This document shows positions 1 to 8,602 of a stretch of DNA of 64,000 nt, piece by piece (positions within the stretch are counted from its first letter, which is position 1; each line of letters starts with the position of its first letter). The stretch covers positions 1 through 64,000 of the forward strand of contig NZ_FMXC01000009.1 in the NCBI RefSeq assembly GCF_900103655.1, read 5' to 3'. The position numbers and the translations under genes were made by a program. The notes under the pieces are model-generated. The model saw only the letters and a list, made by a program, of their open reading frames with translations, had not been told where the DNA came from and searched no databases. Origin of the DNA: Lactobacillus kefiranofaciens (GTDB taxonomy: Bacteria; Bacillota; Bacilli; Lactobacillales; Lactobacillaceae).

Positions 1-129
1 GTTCGTGCCAGCCTAAGAAAGACGCATGAAGCTCATCTGGGCATTCATCACGGCGCCATTGAAAGCTTAACAGCAGGACATAGCTATTTAAACGATTTTA
101 GCAGAAAAATAAATCAAATAAATATTTAA
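1..129 (+). CDS. C-terminal end of an unidentified protein (partial)
   Basis: An open frame runs from base 1 to a TAA at 127-129, giving 42 residues that end in RKINQINI. The start lies outside the window. The peptide is basic and histidine-rich, but I recognise no family. It could be a chance frame; only its uninterrupted run into the window edge supports it. Confidence 0.35.
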   Translation, partial: VRASLRKTHEAHLGIHHGAIESLTAGHSYLNDFSRKINQINI

Positions 130-269
130 GAAATTAAGGTCAGACTAATGGTTAATAGCCTACCGCAAAAATATTGACACTTACATTGTAATCAATTTGT
201 CATCTAGCAGTTTCAAAGAAGCTTATAATATAGGTAAGAGAAAAAACGTTAGGTAAGAAAGGAATAATT
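130..269 (+). promoter_or_regulatory. intergenic promoter region upstream of 270
   Basis: A TTGACA hexamer lies at 174-179 and a TATAAT-like stretch near 223-228, too far apart to be one promoter. The second, with TTGTCA near 198, gives a spacer of about 20 bases. A short palindrome TTACATTGTAA at 181-191 could be a protein site. The exact promoter is not decided. Confidence 0.3.
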
Positions 270-653
270 ATGCCACTTTGCCAATTATTTATTAATCATG
301 AGCAAAACCAGTTCATAGTAGTGCAAATGCCGGATGAAATCACACCAGACAAGTATCAAGGCTGGATTACCCAGGAGGAACAGGTAGAGCATGTGCAAGC
401 ATTTGATTTTTCACAGCAATTACTTGATCGGGTGACCTTGAAATATGTTGCTGCTCAATACGAAGCCAAATATGTAATGATGAAGGCCCCAGATGAGGAG
501 CAATTATTTGTTTCTAGTTTGGAAATTAGCAAACAAAACGAAGAAAAATTAGACGTTGTTCGCAATGGGCTACTAATTGTGTTTGACAAAGAAGAGTTAG
601 AACATTTCATCTCATTTTTGCAGGAGGCTTGGAATGAAGCGCGCATGCAATAG
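270..653 (+). CDS. hypothetical protein, 127 aa
   Basis: Intact 127-residue acidic soluble protein with no signal peptide or membrane segment. The ATG at 270 follows AAGAAAGGAA at a good distance. I do not recognise the family. The sequence reads as a mixed alpha/beta fold with a glutamate-rich middle (KAPDEEQLF) and a helical C terminus. It sits 38 bases ahead of a metallophosphatase on the same strand and may be co-transcribed with it. The function is unknown; the call as a real gene rests on ribosome binding site, codon use and length. Confidence 0.7.
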   Translation: MPLCQLFINHEQNQFIVVQMPDEITPDKYQGWITQEEQVEHVQAFDFSQQLLDRVTLKYVAAQYEAKYVMMKAPDEEQLFVSSLEISKQNEEKLDVVRNGLLIVFDKEELEHFISFLQEAWNEARMQ

Positions 654-691
654 AGTATTTTCTTTTCCAGTCAAGAGAAAGGGGCATAAAA

Positions 692-1567
692 TTGACCCAG
701 AGAATTATCAATAATACGTTAATCAGTGACCGTGAACAAAATGGTTATATCTTTATTTCAGATATTCATGGTAATTTGGAGACATTGACTTTAATTGAGC
801 AGGCTCAAAAAGATTACCCTAAAGCTAAATTGGTGGCAGGTGGCGATTACGTTGATGGTCGTAGTCACGTTAAGGAAGTTTTGGACTATCTAATTGAACA
901 AAAAGCTGAAGGGGCGATCATTTTACGCGGCAATCATGAGCAGATGCTGCTTAATTATGCCGATCAAAATGAACACCAAGATGGGATTTGGTTTTATAAC
1001 GGTGGCAATAAAACATTAGCCAATTTATTAGGACCAACAGCTTCTGCCACTGACTTGCATGATAGCAAGTATTATCGCTTCTTAAACGGCTGTCCGATTA
1101 TGTATGAAACGCCACATTTGATTTTTGTTCATGCTGGGGTGCGACCTGATAAAAAATATAATGATCCGGCAACTTATACTGAGACAACTTATGGCTTAAA
1201 GTATGATTATGATTTCTTCCGTATTTGGGCACGCGAACGGTATTGGTACTCTAATCGAGAACATGAAATAATCGCCCATAATTTAACAGGCAAGACAATT
1301 GTGACGGGACATACGCTAACCGCTGGATTAGAGGGTAAATTTGATGATGGCCGGATACTCAACAATTTGTCTGTTGATCATTGTGTCGTGCGGTCACTGC
1401 AGTATCCAGGTGAACCAGCGAGAATCTTTACTGATGGTGGTTCACACTCGAATCCACTGATTTATCCCCATAATGATGGCAATGTAGTGGTATTAGATAG
1501 TGAAGGAAAGATTGTCCGGGTTTATAATTGGGATAATCCACAAGGCACGGAATTTAAGAATAAATAA
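692..1567 (+). CDS. calcineurin-like metallophosphoesterase (Ser/Thr phosphatase type)
   Basis: 291-residue protein of the PPP/metallophosphatase superfamily. The two-metal signature blocks are in order: DIHGN near residue 25, GGDYVDGRS near 51, RGNHEQ near 79, and later histidines in VHAGV and TGHT. Such enzymes hydrolyse phosphomonoesters, often on phosphoproteins or nucleotides, in the cytoplasm; the substrate here cannot be read from sequence. The start is a TTG at 692 with AGAAAGGGG just upstream; no ATG fits the motif spacing. A terminator follows at 1571. The full domain is present, with nothing missing. Confidence 0.85.
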   Translation: MTQRIINNTLISDREQNGYIFISDIHGNLETLTLIEQAQKDYPKAKLVAGGDYVDGRSHVKEVLDYLIEQKAEGAIILRGNHEQMLLNYADQNEHQDGIWFYNGGNKTLANLLGPTASATDLHDSKYYRFLNGCPIMYETPHLIFVHAGVRPDKKYNDPATYTETTYGLKYDYDFFRIWARERYWYSNREHEIIAHNLTGKTIVTGHTLTAGLEGKFDDGRILNNLSVDHCVVRSLQYPGEPARIFTDGGSHSNPLIYPHNDGNVVVLDSEGKIVRVYNWDNPQGTEFKNK

Positions 1568-1570
1568 GGA

Positions 1571-1600
1571 AAATGCTTCTGGGGAGGAGCATTATTTTTT
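1571..1600 (+). terminator. intrinsic terminator after the phosphatase gene
   Basis: AATGCT (1572-1577) pairs with AGCATT (1588-1593) around a G-rich loop, followed by a T run. It ends the 270-1567 transcription unit. Confidence 0.75.
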
Positions 1601-1607
1601 GTTGCTA

Positions 1608-1680
1608 ATTTACAATATCGTAATCTTGTAAATCATAAACTACAATATTATAATATTGTAAATGATAATCTTGTAAATTT
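1608..1680 (+). promoter_or_regulatory. operator-like repeat array before the AAA ATPase
   Basis: This AT-rich stretch holds four copies of one 8-base word: ATTTACAA at 1608-1615 and its reverse complement TTGTAAAT at 1626-1633, 1656-1663 and 1671-1678. It also holds a perfect 20-bp palindrome at 1641-1660, centred on TATTATAATA. A longer direct repeat, TAATCTTGTAAAT, occurs at 1621-1633 and 1666-1678. The array ends just before the ribosome binding site of the next gene, so bound protein would block its expression. The binding protein is unknown. Confidence 0.6.
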
Positions 1681-1691
1681 GAGGTGATTGG

Positions 1692-3089
1692 ATGTTTGTG
1701 GGCAGAGAAAAAGAATTAACAAGTTTAACAGAGCATTATCAAACGAATAAGTTTCAATTTGCAGTTATTTACGGTAGACGTCGAATTGGAAAAACAGCAT
1801 TGATTAATAAATTTGTCCAAGATAAAAAAGTGATTTATTTTACGGCAATTGAGGAAAATGCTAATGATAATTTGCAACGTTTTTCTAAAGCAATTCGACA
1901 TTTTATCAATCCACAAATCAACGATGATTCATCCTTTGCTTCATTTGAGCAAGCTTTTCAGGAAATTGGCGAGGTAGCTAAAAAAGAACGGGTAGTTTTA
2001 GTCATTGATGAATATCCTTATTTGGCACAAGTATATCCAGCAGTTAGTTCGATGCTTCAATCTTATATTGATCATGTATATTCTGAGACTAATATGTTTT
2101 TGATTTTGTGTGGTTCATCAATGTCATTTATGGAATATCAAGTTTTAGGCTATAAAAGTCCTCTTTATGGTAGAAGAACTGTGCAATATAAGTTGCATCC
2201 CTTTACCTTAAAGGAAACACAAGAGCTTTTACCTAATTACAGTAAAATGGATGCTTTTGAGATCAATTCAATTATGGGCGGCATTCCTAAATATTTAAGC
2301 TTAGTTTCTGATCAAGTTGATGTGATGACTAATGTTAAGAATACTTTCTTAAATACTGATTCTATTCTGTTTGAAGAGCCTAATAATTTATTAAAGCAAG
2401 AGTTGCGCGATCCCGCTACGTATAATTCAATAATTAATGCTATTGCAGCTGGAGCTTCTAAATTAAGTAAAATTGCAACTAAAGCCCATTTAGCTTCTGG
2501 TGCCATTTCGACATATTTACAAAATTTAATTTCTTTAGGAATTATTGCTAAAAAAATCCCGGTAACGGAGCAGGACAAACCTAATTCTAAAAAGACACTT
2601 TATTACATTAAAGATGGGATGTTCCGTTTTTGGTATACTTTCATTAGTAAAAATATTAGTTTAATTGAGATGGGCTATTCTGAACCGGTAATTGAACAAA
2701 TTAAACAGCAGCTATCGGTCTTTTTAGGTCCGTCTTTTGAAGAACTTAGTCAAGAATATCTTTGGGACCATATGATGGATAAGGAAATTGTTCCTGAATA
2801 CTTTCGGCGTTTAGGCTATTGGTGGGGCACGGATCAGAGAATAAAACAGAAAGTTGAAATGGACGTTGTGGGAATTTCAATGGATGATTCCGCCGGTTTT
2901 TTTGGCGAGTGTAAATGGAAGAATGAACCAATTAGTCGTTCAATTTTAGAAACATTGATTAGTAGGAGCAACCTCTTTAATTATCCTAAAAAATATTATT
3001 ACTTATTTTCTAAAGTAAGTTTTACAGATTCATGTAAACAGCTGGCCCAGGAAGTAAATTGTCATCTGATTACTTTTGAGCAAATGTAA
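1692..3089 (+). CDS. AAA ATPase, archaeal-type with DUF234-like C terminus
   Basis: 465-residue protein starting with the FVGREKEL box, then a Walker A GRRRIGKTA at about residues 29-37 and a Walker B VLVIDEYP near 112-119, matching the archaeal-type ATPase family (STAND-like, Pfam ATPase_2). The C-terminal third, with FRFWYTFI and FGECKWKN, fits the DUF234 region, which resembles a nuclease fold; ECKW may be the E-x-K part. The family is widespread in lactobacilli, and no defined role is known to me. RBS GAGGTGATT precedes the ATG. The gene stands alone between two terminators and is read from the repeat array at 1608-1680. The frame is intact. Confidence 0.85.
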   Translation: MFVGREKELTSLTEHYQTNKFQFAVIYGRRRIGKTALINKFVQDKKVIYFTAIEENANDNLQRFSKAIRHFINPQINDDSSFASFEQAFQEIGEVAKKERVVLVIDEYPYLAQVYPAVSSMLQSYIDHVYSETNMFLILCGSSMSFMEYQVLGYKSPLYGRRTVQYKLHPFTLKETQELLPNYSKMDAFEINSIMGGIPKYLSLVSDQVDVMTNVKNTFLNTDSILFEEPNNLLKQELRDPATYNSIINAIAAGASKLSKIATKAHLASGAISTYLQNLISLGIIAKKIPVTEQDKPNSKKTLYYIKDGMFRFWYTFISKNISLIEMGYSEPVIEQIKQQLSVFLGPSFEELSQEYLWDHMMDKEIVPEYFRRLGYWWGTDQRIKQKVEMDVVGISMDDSAGFFGECKWKNEPISRSILETLISRSNLFNYPKKYYYLFSKVSFTDSCKQLAQEVNCHLITFEQM

Positions 3090-3092
3090 AAA

Positions 3093-3119
3093 AGACATCC
3101 CCACGCGGGATGCCTTTTG
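3093..3119. terminator. bidirectional terminator
   Basis: CATCCC (3096-3101) pairs with GGGATG (3107-3112). T-rich sequence follows on the plus strand and a run of six T follows on the minus strand. It can therefore serve both the ATPase gene and the convergent small gene at 3142-3258. Confidence 0.7.
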
Positions 3120-3141
3120 ATTTAGAGATCCAAAAATTTAA

Positions 3142-3258
3142 TTAGTCTTCCACTTTCTTAGCTTCGTTCATGGCCTTCATGATTGAAGGGTTCTTTGAAT
3201 GGCAGTCCTTAATCATTTGTAAATCTTCTTCACTCAACTTAATAACATATTTACTCAT
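3142..3258 (-). CDS. small hypothetical protein, 38 aa
   Basis: A 38-residue frame on the minus strand starts MSKYVIKLSEEDL and ends AKKVED. It is preceded by GCGAGGAA at 6-7 bases from the ATG and followed by the bidirectional terminator at 3093-3119. The peptide is charged and mostly helical in character, with one cysteine. No known family comes to mind. Good RBS, own terminator and sensible composition make it a credible small gene. Confidence 0.6.
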   Translation of the reverse strand: MSKYVIKLSEEDLQMIKDCHSKNPSIMKAMNEAKKVED

Positions 3259-3421
3259 AGTTTTATTCCTCGCTTTTATTTAAAAATACAGTTTAACTAT
3301 AGCACTTCAGTGGGGAGCTGCAAAGGTTAAACTATTTTGATTTATTAGGGAAATATTTTTCATTAAATTTTGAAAAAATGCTAGTTATTAAATCGCTTTC
3401 ATGGTGCTATATTGTCATAAA

Positions 3422-3431
3422 GGTATATACC
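3422..3431. promoter_or_regulatory. GGTATATACC palindrome, GntR-type operator candidate
   Basis: A perfect 10-bp palindrome lies 46 bases ahead of the PTS gene start. Its form matches sites bound by GntR/HutC regulators (GGTNTANACC type). A GntR/UTRA regulator is encoded at 21630-22331, but no link between the two is shown. Confidence 0.4.
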
Positions 3432-3476
3432 AAAATGAAAGGGCTTAATTTTTTGTAGATTGAAGAGGGAAATACT

Positions 3477-4814
3477 ATGACTAGTAAAAAATCAAGTGGG
3501 GGCTTGAATGCTTGGGTCAACAAGCATGTTATGCCTGTCGCTGCCAAGATAGGTGGTTTTAAACCATTAATTGCTGTGCGTGATGGTATTGCAATGGCGA
3601 TGCCATTAATTATCGTTGGATCATTATTCATGATCATCAACTCATTCCCGGTTTATGGCTGGTCCGACTGGCTCGCTAAGACTGCTGTTAATGGTACCAG
3701 CATTGCACAAATCTTGGCTAAAATTACCAATGGTTCATTCGGAATCATGGGTTTAATTGCAGCTTTTGGAATCGCTTGGAGTTATGCTAACCAACACAAA
3801 ACAGATGGCGTTTCTGCAGGGATTATTTCTGCATCAGTATTCTTTATTTTAACTCCAAGTATTATGAGTGGCGACAAAGTGCCCGTAGAAGGTTTCCCTT
3901 ACACTTACTTAGGTAGTAGAGGTTTATTCGTAGCCATTATCTTTGGCCTTTTGTCAGCTTGGATCTTCCAATGGTTCATTAACCATAATATTCAAATTAA
4001 GATGCCAGCCGCAGTTCCGCCTGCAGTTTCCAAGAGTTTCTCAGCTTTAATTCCAGGTGCAGTTATTCTTGCTATTGCTGGTTTAGTATACTAGCTCTTT
4101 GCTTGGACTGGCTGGGGCAATATCCACGACGTAATTATGCATATTTTGGCTAAGCCATTAGGTGCTTTAGGTAATACTTTAATTGGGACTTTAGTTTCAA
4201 TTATATTGGTAAGTTTATTCTGGTTCGTTGGTATCCACGGTGGTAACGTGGTTAACACTGCGATGTCACCAATTTGGTTAATGCAGACTGTTGCTAACCG
4301 TGTCTTAAGCCAAGCAGGCAATCTAGACTTAGAACACGGCGGCCACATTATTACGCAACCATTCATCGACAACTTCGTTTACATGGGTGGTGGTGGTGCC
4401 ACTATCGGTTTGGTATTATGTATCGGTTATTTAGTATGGCGCAAGCGTGCAAGTAAGCAAAATGAAGTTTTAGCACCAATTACGATTGTGCCAGGTTTAT
4501 TCAACATTAACGAACCAACTATGTTTGGTTTGCCGGTTGTTTTAAACGTTAGCTTGATTATTCCATTCATTTTGGCACCAATGGTTAACGCCATTGTTAC
4601 TTACATTGCGATGAAGACTGGTATTGTACCATTGTGTAATGGTACAGTTATTGCTTGGACAATGCCGCCAATTATTTCAGGCTTTTTAGCTACTGGTAGC
4701 ATTGCCGGGTCAATCTTGCAATTAGTCAATATTATTTTAGACGTATTAATTTACTTACCATTTATGTCCGCATTGAATAAGAGACAAAAGATCCAAGAAG
4801 AGAAGGTAAAGTAA
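3477..4814 (+). pseudogene. PTS EIIC, cellobiose/lactose family, broken by a nonsense codon
   Basis: Read through, this is a full EIIC permease of about 445 residues with many membrane segments and the family blocks FWFVGIHGGNVV and FNINEPTMFG, which mark cellobiose/diacetylchitobiose-type EIIC. An in-frame TAG at 4092-4094 stops translation after 205 residues, in the middle of the membrane domain. The frame before and after the stop is the same and reads as clean homologous sequence, so this is one recent point mutation. RBS GAAGAGGGAA precedes the ATG at 3477. The next gene starts directly at 4815. The sugar is not known. Confidence 0.85.
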
Positions 4815-5714
4815 ATGGTCAAAAGATTATTAAGTGCTAGTTCTAGTGAACTATTAAAAATGAACGGGAAAGAATTAGCTCAAAGTATCAAAGCTAGCGA
4901 AGGCCGGACGGTTTTAAGCGAAAACGTGGTAGTGCAGCCTGCACCAGATGGACTGACAATGTCTGAAATTGCAGCAGCTTTTGGTGCTGATTTACTACTA
5001 TTAAATTTATTTAACGTCTTCGATCCGCAAGTATGTGGTTTGGACGTTAACGATCCTGATGATACAGTTAAGCGACTGCAAGAATTAACTGGACGACCAA
5101 TTGGCGTCAATTTAGAGCCAGTTGATTCCGATGCTAAGATGGAGTCGACTAAGTTTAAACTCCCTGAAGGCAGAATTGCGACGGCTAAGTCGATGAAAAA
5201 AGCGGAAGAATTAGGTTTTAGTTTTGTCTGCTTTACCGGCAATCCAGGTAGTGGCGTGACTAATAGGATGATTGTCGAGGCCGTGAAGACAGCTAAGGCC
5301 AACTTCTCTGGCATGATTATTGCTGGCAAGATGCATGGCGCTGGCGTCGATGAACCGGTGGCTGATGAAGAATCAGTTAAGGCCATGATTGACGCTGGTG
5401 CAGATGTAATTTTGACCCCAGCTGTTGGGACCGTTCCAGGTTTTATTAGCGATGAATTAATCAAAATTGTTAAGTTAGTTCATGCGCACAATGGCTTGGT
5501 AATGAGTACGATTGGTACCAGGCAAGAAGGTGCAGGCAGAGACGTTATTCGTGAGATTGCACTGAAAAACAAGATCTGTGGTGTAGACATCCAACATATT
5601 GGGGATGCTGGCTGGGGCGTAGTGCCGCCAACCGAGACAATCTTTGAATTAAGTAATGCCATTCGCGGATTAAGACATACAATTGCGAGAATGGCGCGTT
5701 CAATTAATCGTTAA
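4815..5714 (+). CDS. TIM-barrel-like protein of the PTS operon (DUF7916-like, often annotated PEP phosphonomutase)
   Basis: Intact 299-residue cytoplasmic protein beginning directly after the EIIC stop codon. Alternating hydrophobic strands (LLLLNLF, IGVNLEP, FVCFTGNPG, GMIIAGKMHGAG, VILTPAVGTVPG) followed by helices suggest a (beta/alpha)8 barrel. In lactobacilli and listeriae such proteins sit next to cellobiose-type PTS permeases and are annotated as phosphonomutase-like. I believe the family is DUF7916, from memory. The reaction is not established. The position suggests work on the imported phospho-sugar, which would be idle here because the permease is broken. Confidence 0.65.
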   Translation: MVKRLLSASSSELLKMNGKELAQSIKASEGRTVLSENVVVQPAPDGLTMSEIAAAFGADLLLLNLFNVFDPQVCGLDVNDPDDTVKRLQELTGRPIGVNLEPVDSDAKMESTKFKLPEGRIATAKSMKKAEELGFSFVCFTGNPGSGVTNRMIVEAVKTAKANFSGMIIAGKMHGAGVDEPVADEESVKAMIDAGADVILTPAVGTVPGFISDELIKIVKLVHAHNGLVMSTIGTRQEGAGRDVIREIALKNKICGVDIQHIGDAGWGVVPPTETIFELSNAIRGLRHTIARMARSINR

Positions 5715-5720
5715 ACAGTA

Positions 5721-5750
5721 ATGGGAAGGTTTCGACCTTCCTATTTTTTT
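5721..5750 (+). terminator. intrinsic terminator of the PTS operon
   Basis: GGAAGGT (5724-5730), a TTCG loop and ACCTTCC (5735-5741) are followed by a run of seven T. This is a classical strong terminator. Confidence 0.85.
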
Positions 5751-6052
5751 GCATTTTTATGTCATGATGTTAAATACGAACGTGCTTTTGTACATACCAA
5801 ATATCATAAATAAATGGCGCAAACCATTGATCTATCAACGCTTTGTATTATCTAAAATAATTTACATAAATGTTACAAATGTTACAAAAATGACATATTC
5901 AGTAATGCTTTCTTAACCAGGGAGTGATATTCCTGTTATGATTCTGAAACGAAAGCCTTGTAATATATAAGCTGTCAATTGAATCAAGACAGACGAATAA
6001 GTGAAAATTCGTTACCCAAATAACATTTCTAAACTTTAAGGAGATAATTTTT
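5751..6052 (+). promoter_or_regulatory. long upstream and leader region of the apf gene
   Basis: About 300 bases without a gene. It holds a tandem 9-bp repeat TGTTACAAA at 5871-5879 and 5880-5888. A hairpin, ACGAAT (5993-5998) with ATTCGT (6007-6012), lies 27 bases ahead of the Shine-Dalgarno AAGGAG at 6039-6044. A possible promoter is TTAACC near 5912 with a -10-like TTATGA 17 bases downstream. Long structured leaders are usual for abundantly made surface proteins of this group and often stabilise the mRNA; that role here is inference. Confidence 0.4.
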
Positions 6053-6757
6053 TTGAAAATCAAATCTATCTTAGTTAAGTCAATTGCAGTAGCTGCTTTG
6101 TCAGTTACAGGTTTAGTAGCAGCTGAAGCTACTGCTCAAACAGCAGACGCTGCTACAGTTCAAAACGATGCAAGCGTAGTAACTGTAAACTACGTTTCAG
6201 ATAACTCAATTACTGTTTACAACAATTACGAAAACCCAGTAGCAACTGGTCAAACTTTAGCAAGTAACACTTCATGGAAAGTTATTAAGACAGCTTACGA
6301 TTCAAAGGGTCACAAGTGGTACGACTTAGGCAAGAATCAATGGGTTCGTGCTAAGTACGTAACCAGCGGTCACCATGCTGCAACAAATGCAACCACTCAA
6401 GCAGCTCCTAAGACTACTACTAACACTCAAGCTCATTCACAAGCTTCAGCTGCAGTAGCACCAAAGGCTCAAACTCAAACTACTAACTATGCTTCAGCTG
6501 CTAAGAGTACTTCATACACTTCAAACGCAACTGGTTCAGAAGCTAGTGCCAAGGCATGGATTGCTGGTCAAGAATCAGGTGGCTCATACAGTGCTTCAAA
6601 TGGTCAATACGTAGGTAAGTACCAACTTTCAGCATCATACTTGAACGGTGACTACTCAGCTGCCAACCAAGAAAGAGTTGCTGACCAATACGTACAAAGC
6701 CGTTACGGTTCATGGACTGCTGCTAAGTCATTCTGGCAAGCAAACGGCTGGTATTAA
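6053..6757 (+). CDS. apf: aggregation-promoting factor, secreted
   Basis: 234-residue exported protein. A signal peptide is at residues 1-34 (basic start, long Ala/Val core, ending near TADAA). A SLAP/SH3-like module follows (SDNSITVYNNYE to WVRAKYV, about 47-101), then a Thr/Gln/Ala-rich linker, then the conserved Apf C terminus with AKAWIAGQESGGSYSA, VGKYQLS and the final WQANGWY. Apf proteins of the acidophilus group are surface-bound and affect cell shape, aggregation and adhesion; the C-terminal region resembles a lysozyme-like fold. The start is TTG at 6053, chosen because AAGGAG is 8 bases upstream and it gives a complete signal peptide. A terminator follows. Confidence 0.9.
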   Translation: MKIKSILVKSIAVAALSVTGLVAAEATAQTADAATVQNDASVVTVNYVSDNSITVYNNYENPVATGQTLASNTSWKVIKTAYDSKGHKWYDLGKNQWVRAKYVTSGHHAATNATTQAAPKTTTNTQAHSQASAAVAPKAQTQTTNYASAAKSTSYTSNATGSEASAKAWIAGQESGGSYSASNGQYVGKYQLSASYLNGDYSAANQERVADQYVQSRYGSWTAAKSFWQANGWY

Positions 6758-6790
6758 TCAGTTAAAAACTAAATAACAATTGAATAATAA

Positions 6791-6832
6791 GAAAGGGCAC
6801 TTTTTCCAAATTCGGAGAGGTGTCTTTTTTGT
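6791..6832 (+). terminator. terminator after apf
   Basis: AAAGGGCAC and GGTGTCTTT form an imperfect stem, with CCAAATTCGG in the upper part, followed by a T run. Confidence 0.6.
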
Positions 6833-6895
6833 AATTCAAAATAGTACGATATAATTAAACTATAGCTATGACAGTGCTAGAAAGTGAGGACAATT

Positions 6896-7954
6896 ATGAG
6901 AAAGAAAATGATGGTGACATTGCTCACTAGTGTCTGTTTAATGGGACCTGTTAGCATGCTTACGCAAACTCATCCTCAAGTAGTACAAGCGGCCAGCAAA
7001 GGTAAACTGCGAGTAAAAGGAAATAAAAAAGTACGTCTTTATACAAATCGCGGTAAAAAATCTAAGTATTACGCTTATACAAGCAGAACATATTCCTATT
7101 CTGCTAAGAAATATCTAAAAATTGGCAAGAAAAAGCATTTGGCTTATAAAATTGGTAATAATTCACATTGGATTTTAGCTAAAAATGCTAAATTGGTGAA
7201 GAAGACAGTGGATAGATATAGTCAAGCTGTCATTAAATTGCCAAGTGGCTATACGCGTTCTGCACTTTTAGAAGCATATAAGGGCCATCCAAGTGAAGAA
7301 TTTATTGCAGCTTCAATGAAAGGCATGGAAGAAAATAATTTCTCACGGGTTGCAACTGGTGAAAGTGCAAGCGATAAAAAGCTAATTAATCCGGATAAGC
7401 TTTCTGCGAGTGAACAACATGAATTAGCCGATTTTTCATTAAGAGTAATTAATAGTGCTCGTGAACAATTAGGACTTGAACCTTGGATTTATAGTACTGG
7501 TACGCAAGAATTGGCAGATGATATTGCCAAAGAATATGAAGAACATGGACGTAGCATTAAAGATCAAGGACATTATGTAGAAGGTATTGTCAAAGCTTGT
7601 CAAAAGCATGGCCTTGAATTAGATGATAATTATGTTGAAGATATGGCTGGTTTTACTATTAATAAAACCACTATGCCAATGGGTGAAATGAAGCGCAATG
7701 TCTACTTTGGCTTGAAACAAATGATTTTTGGCTTCGCTGGATCTGGTGAAGATGAGCGTAAAAACAAGTCTTTGTACCGTGAATGGGAACATGCTGGCGA
7801 TTTGTTTAATACTCAAGGATCAAGCCATGATGGCGATCATAATTATTATGGCTTTAGTATTTCTAAGACGGGCAAGATTTACTCAATGCACTTTATTAGT
7901 GTCCCGAATTTCATTGTGGAAAGCGAGAAGTATAACACAAATTTTAGGCCGTAA
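6896..7954 (+). CDS. SEC10/PgrA surface exclusion domain protein
   Basis: Secreted protein of 352 residues. It has a signal peptide (MRKKMMVTLLTSVCL, cleavage near VVQAA), a lysine- and tyrosine-rich SLAP-like stretch (about residues 35-100), then the SEC10/PgrA region with ADFSLRVINSAREQLGLEPW and a late SMHFISVPNF block resembling a CAP-type fold. The family is named after conjugative surface exclusion proteins, but lactobacilli carry many chromosomal copies of unknown role. ATG 6896 is preferred over GTG 6884 because the Shine-Dalgarno GTGAGGA covers the GTG. No LPXTG anchor is seen; attachment probably uses the SLAP part. Confidence 0.8.
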   Translation: MRKKMMVTLLTSVCLMGPVSMLTQTHPQVVQAASKGKLRVKGNKKVRLYTNRGKKSKYYAYTSRTYSYSAKKYLKIGKKKHLAYKIGNNSHWILAKNAKLVKKTVDRYSQAVIKLPSGYTRSALLEAYKGHPSEEFIAASMKGMEENNFSRVATGESASDKKLINPDKLSASEQHELADFSLRVINSAREQLGLEPWIYSTGTQELADDIAKEYEEHGRSIKDQGHYVEGIVKACQKHGLELDDNYVEDMAGFTINKTTMPMGEMKRNVYFGLKQMIFGFAGSGEDERKNKSLYREWEHAGDLFNTQGSSHDGDHNYYGFSISKTGKIYSMHFISVPNFIVESEKYNTNFRP

Positions 7955-7963
7955 AAATTAAAT

Positions 7964-7990
7964 TAAGCACGTAATAGGCGTGCTTTTTTG
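7964..7990 (+). terminator. intrinsic terminator after the SEC10/PgrA gene
   Basis: AAGCACG (7965-7971) pairs with CGTGCTT (7979-7985), followed by a T run. Confidence 0.8.
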
Positions 7991-8023
7991 ATATGATAGA
8001 TAAAAAATACTACGGAGAGAGAT

Positions 8024-8602
8024 ATGACAAAAACTTTATATTTAGTGCGGCACGGACAAACATATTTTAATTATTATCACAAGGTGCAAGGAAGATGTGA
8101 TTCTCCATTAAATGAGATGGGAATTCGTCAAGTAGAGATGGCACGTGACTATTTCCAAAAGCATGATGTTCATTTTGACAAGGCTTTTTCATCAACCCAA
8201 GAACGTGCCTGTGACACTTTAGAAATTATTACAGATCATAAGATGCCATATAAGCGACTAAAGGACTTGCGTGAAAAATGTTACGGCATTTTTGAAGGTC
8301 GAGATGAATTTTTGCTTCCTTGGAACTACAATAATCCCAATGTTGATCCAACTATGGAAAAAGATGAAGATGTTGTGGGTAGAATGCATCGCGCTATTAC
8401 GCAAATCTTGAAGGGTGTAAATGATGGTGAAACTGCATTAGTTGTTGGTCACGGTGATATTTTAGCTAAATATGTTAGAGATGTTGCCGATCCTAACTTT
8501 GCTGGTTTTGCCAATGCTTCTATTGTTAAGTTGTCAGTTGATGGCAAAAATGTTCATTTGGATACTTATGTATGGCCTGCGGAGGGTTTGAAACAAATTT
8601 AA
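8024..8602 (+). CDS. histidine phosphatase family protein (copy 1)
   Basis: 192-residue protein of the phosphoglycerate mutase-like superfamily. The catalytic block LVRHGQT is at residues 6-12 with nucleophile His9. The second arginine is in STQERA, an acidic ECYG-like KCYGIFEG lies near 86, and the second histidine is in VVGHGD near 143. Small members are broad phosphatases of the cytoplasm and not true glycolytic mutases; the substrate is unknown. RBS GGAGAGAG precedes the ATG. Its stop codon is followed immediately by the ATG of a second, clearly related gene. Confidence 0.85.
   Translation: MTKTLYLVRHGQTYFNYYHKVQGRCDSPLNEMGIRQVEMARDYFQKHDVHFDKAFSSTQERACDTLEIITDHKMPYKRLKDLREKCYGIFEGRDEFLLPWNYNNPNVDPTMEKDEDVVGRMHRAITQILKGVNDGETALVVGHGDILAKYVRDVADPNFAGFANASIVKLSVDGKNVHLDTYVWPAEGLKQI

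Noticed and set aside
4880-5464. 194-codon open frame on the minus strand
   Set aside because: It lies wholly opposite the intact PTS-partner gene, has no ribosome site and reads as low-complexity Ser/Ala/Pro sequence; a shadow frame.
5871-5888. Tandem TGTTACAAA repeat as a WalR (YycF) box
   Set aside because: WalR sites repeat every 11 bases (TGTWAH-N5-TGTWAH); here the repeat is every 9 bases. Kept only as a noted repeat.
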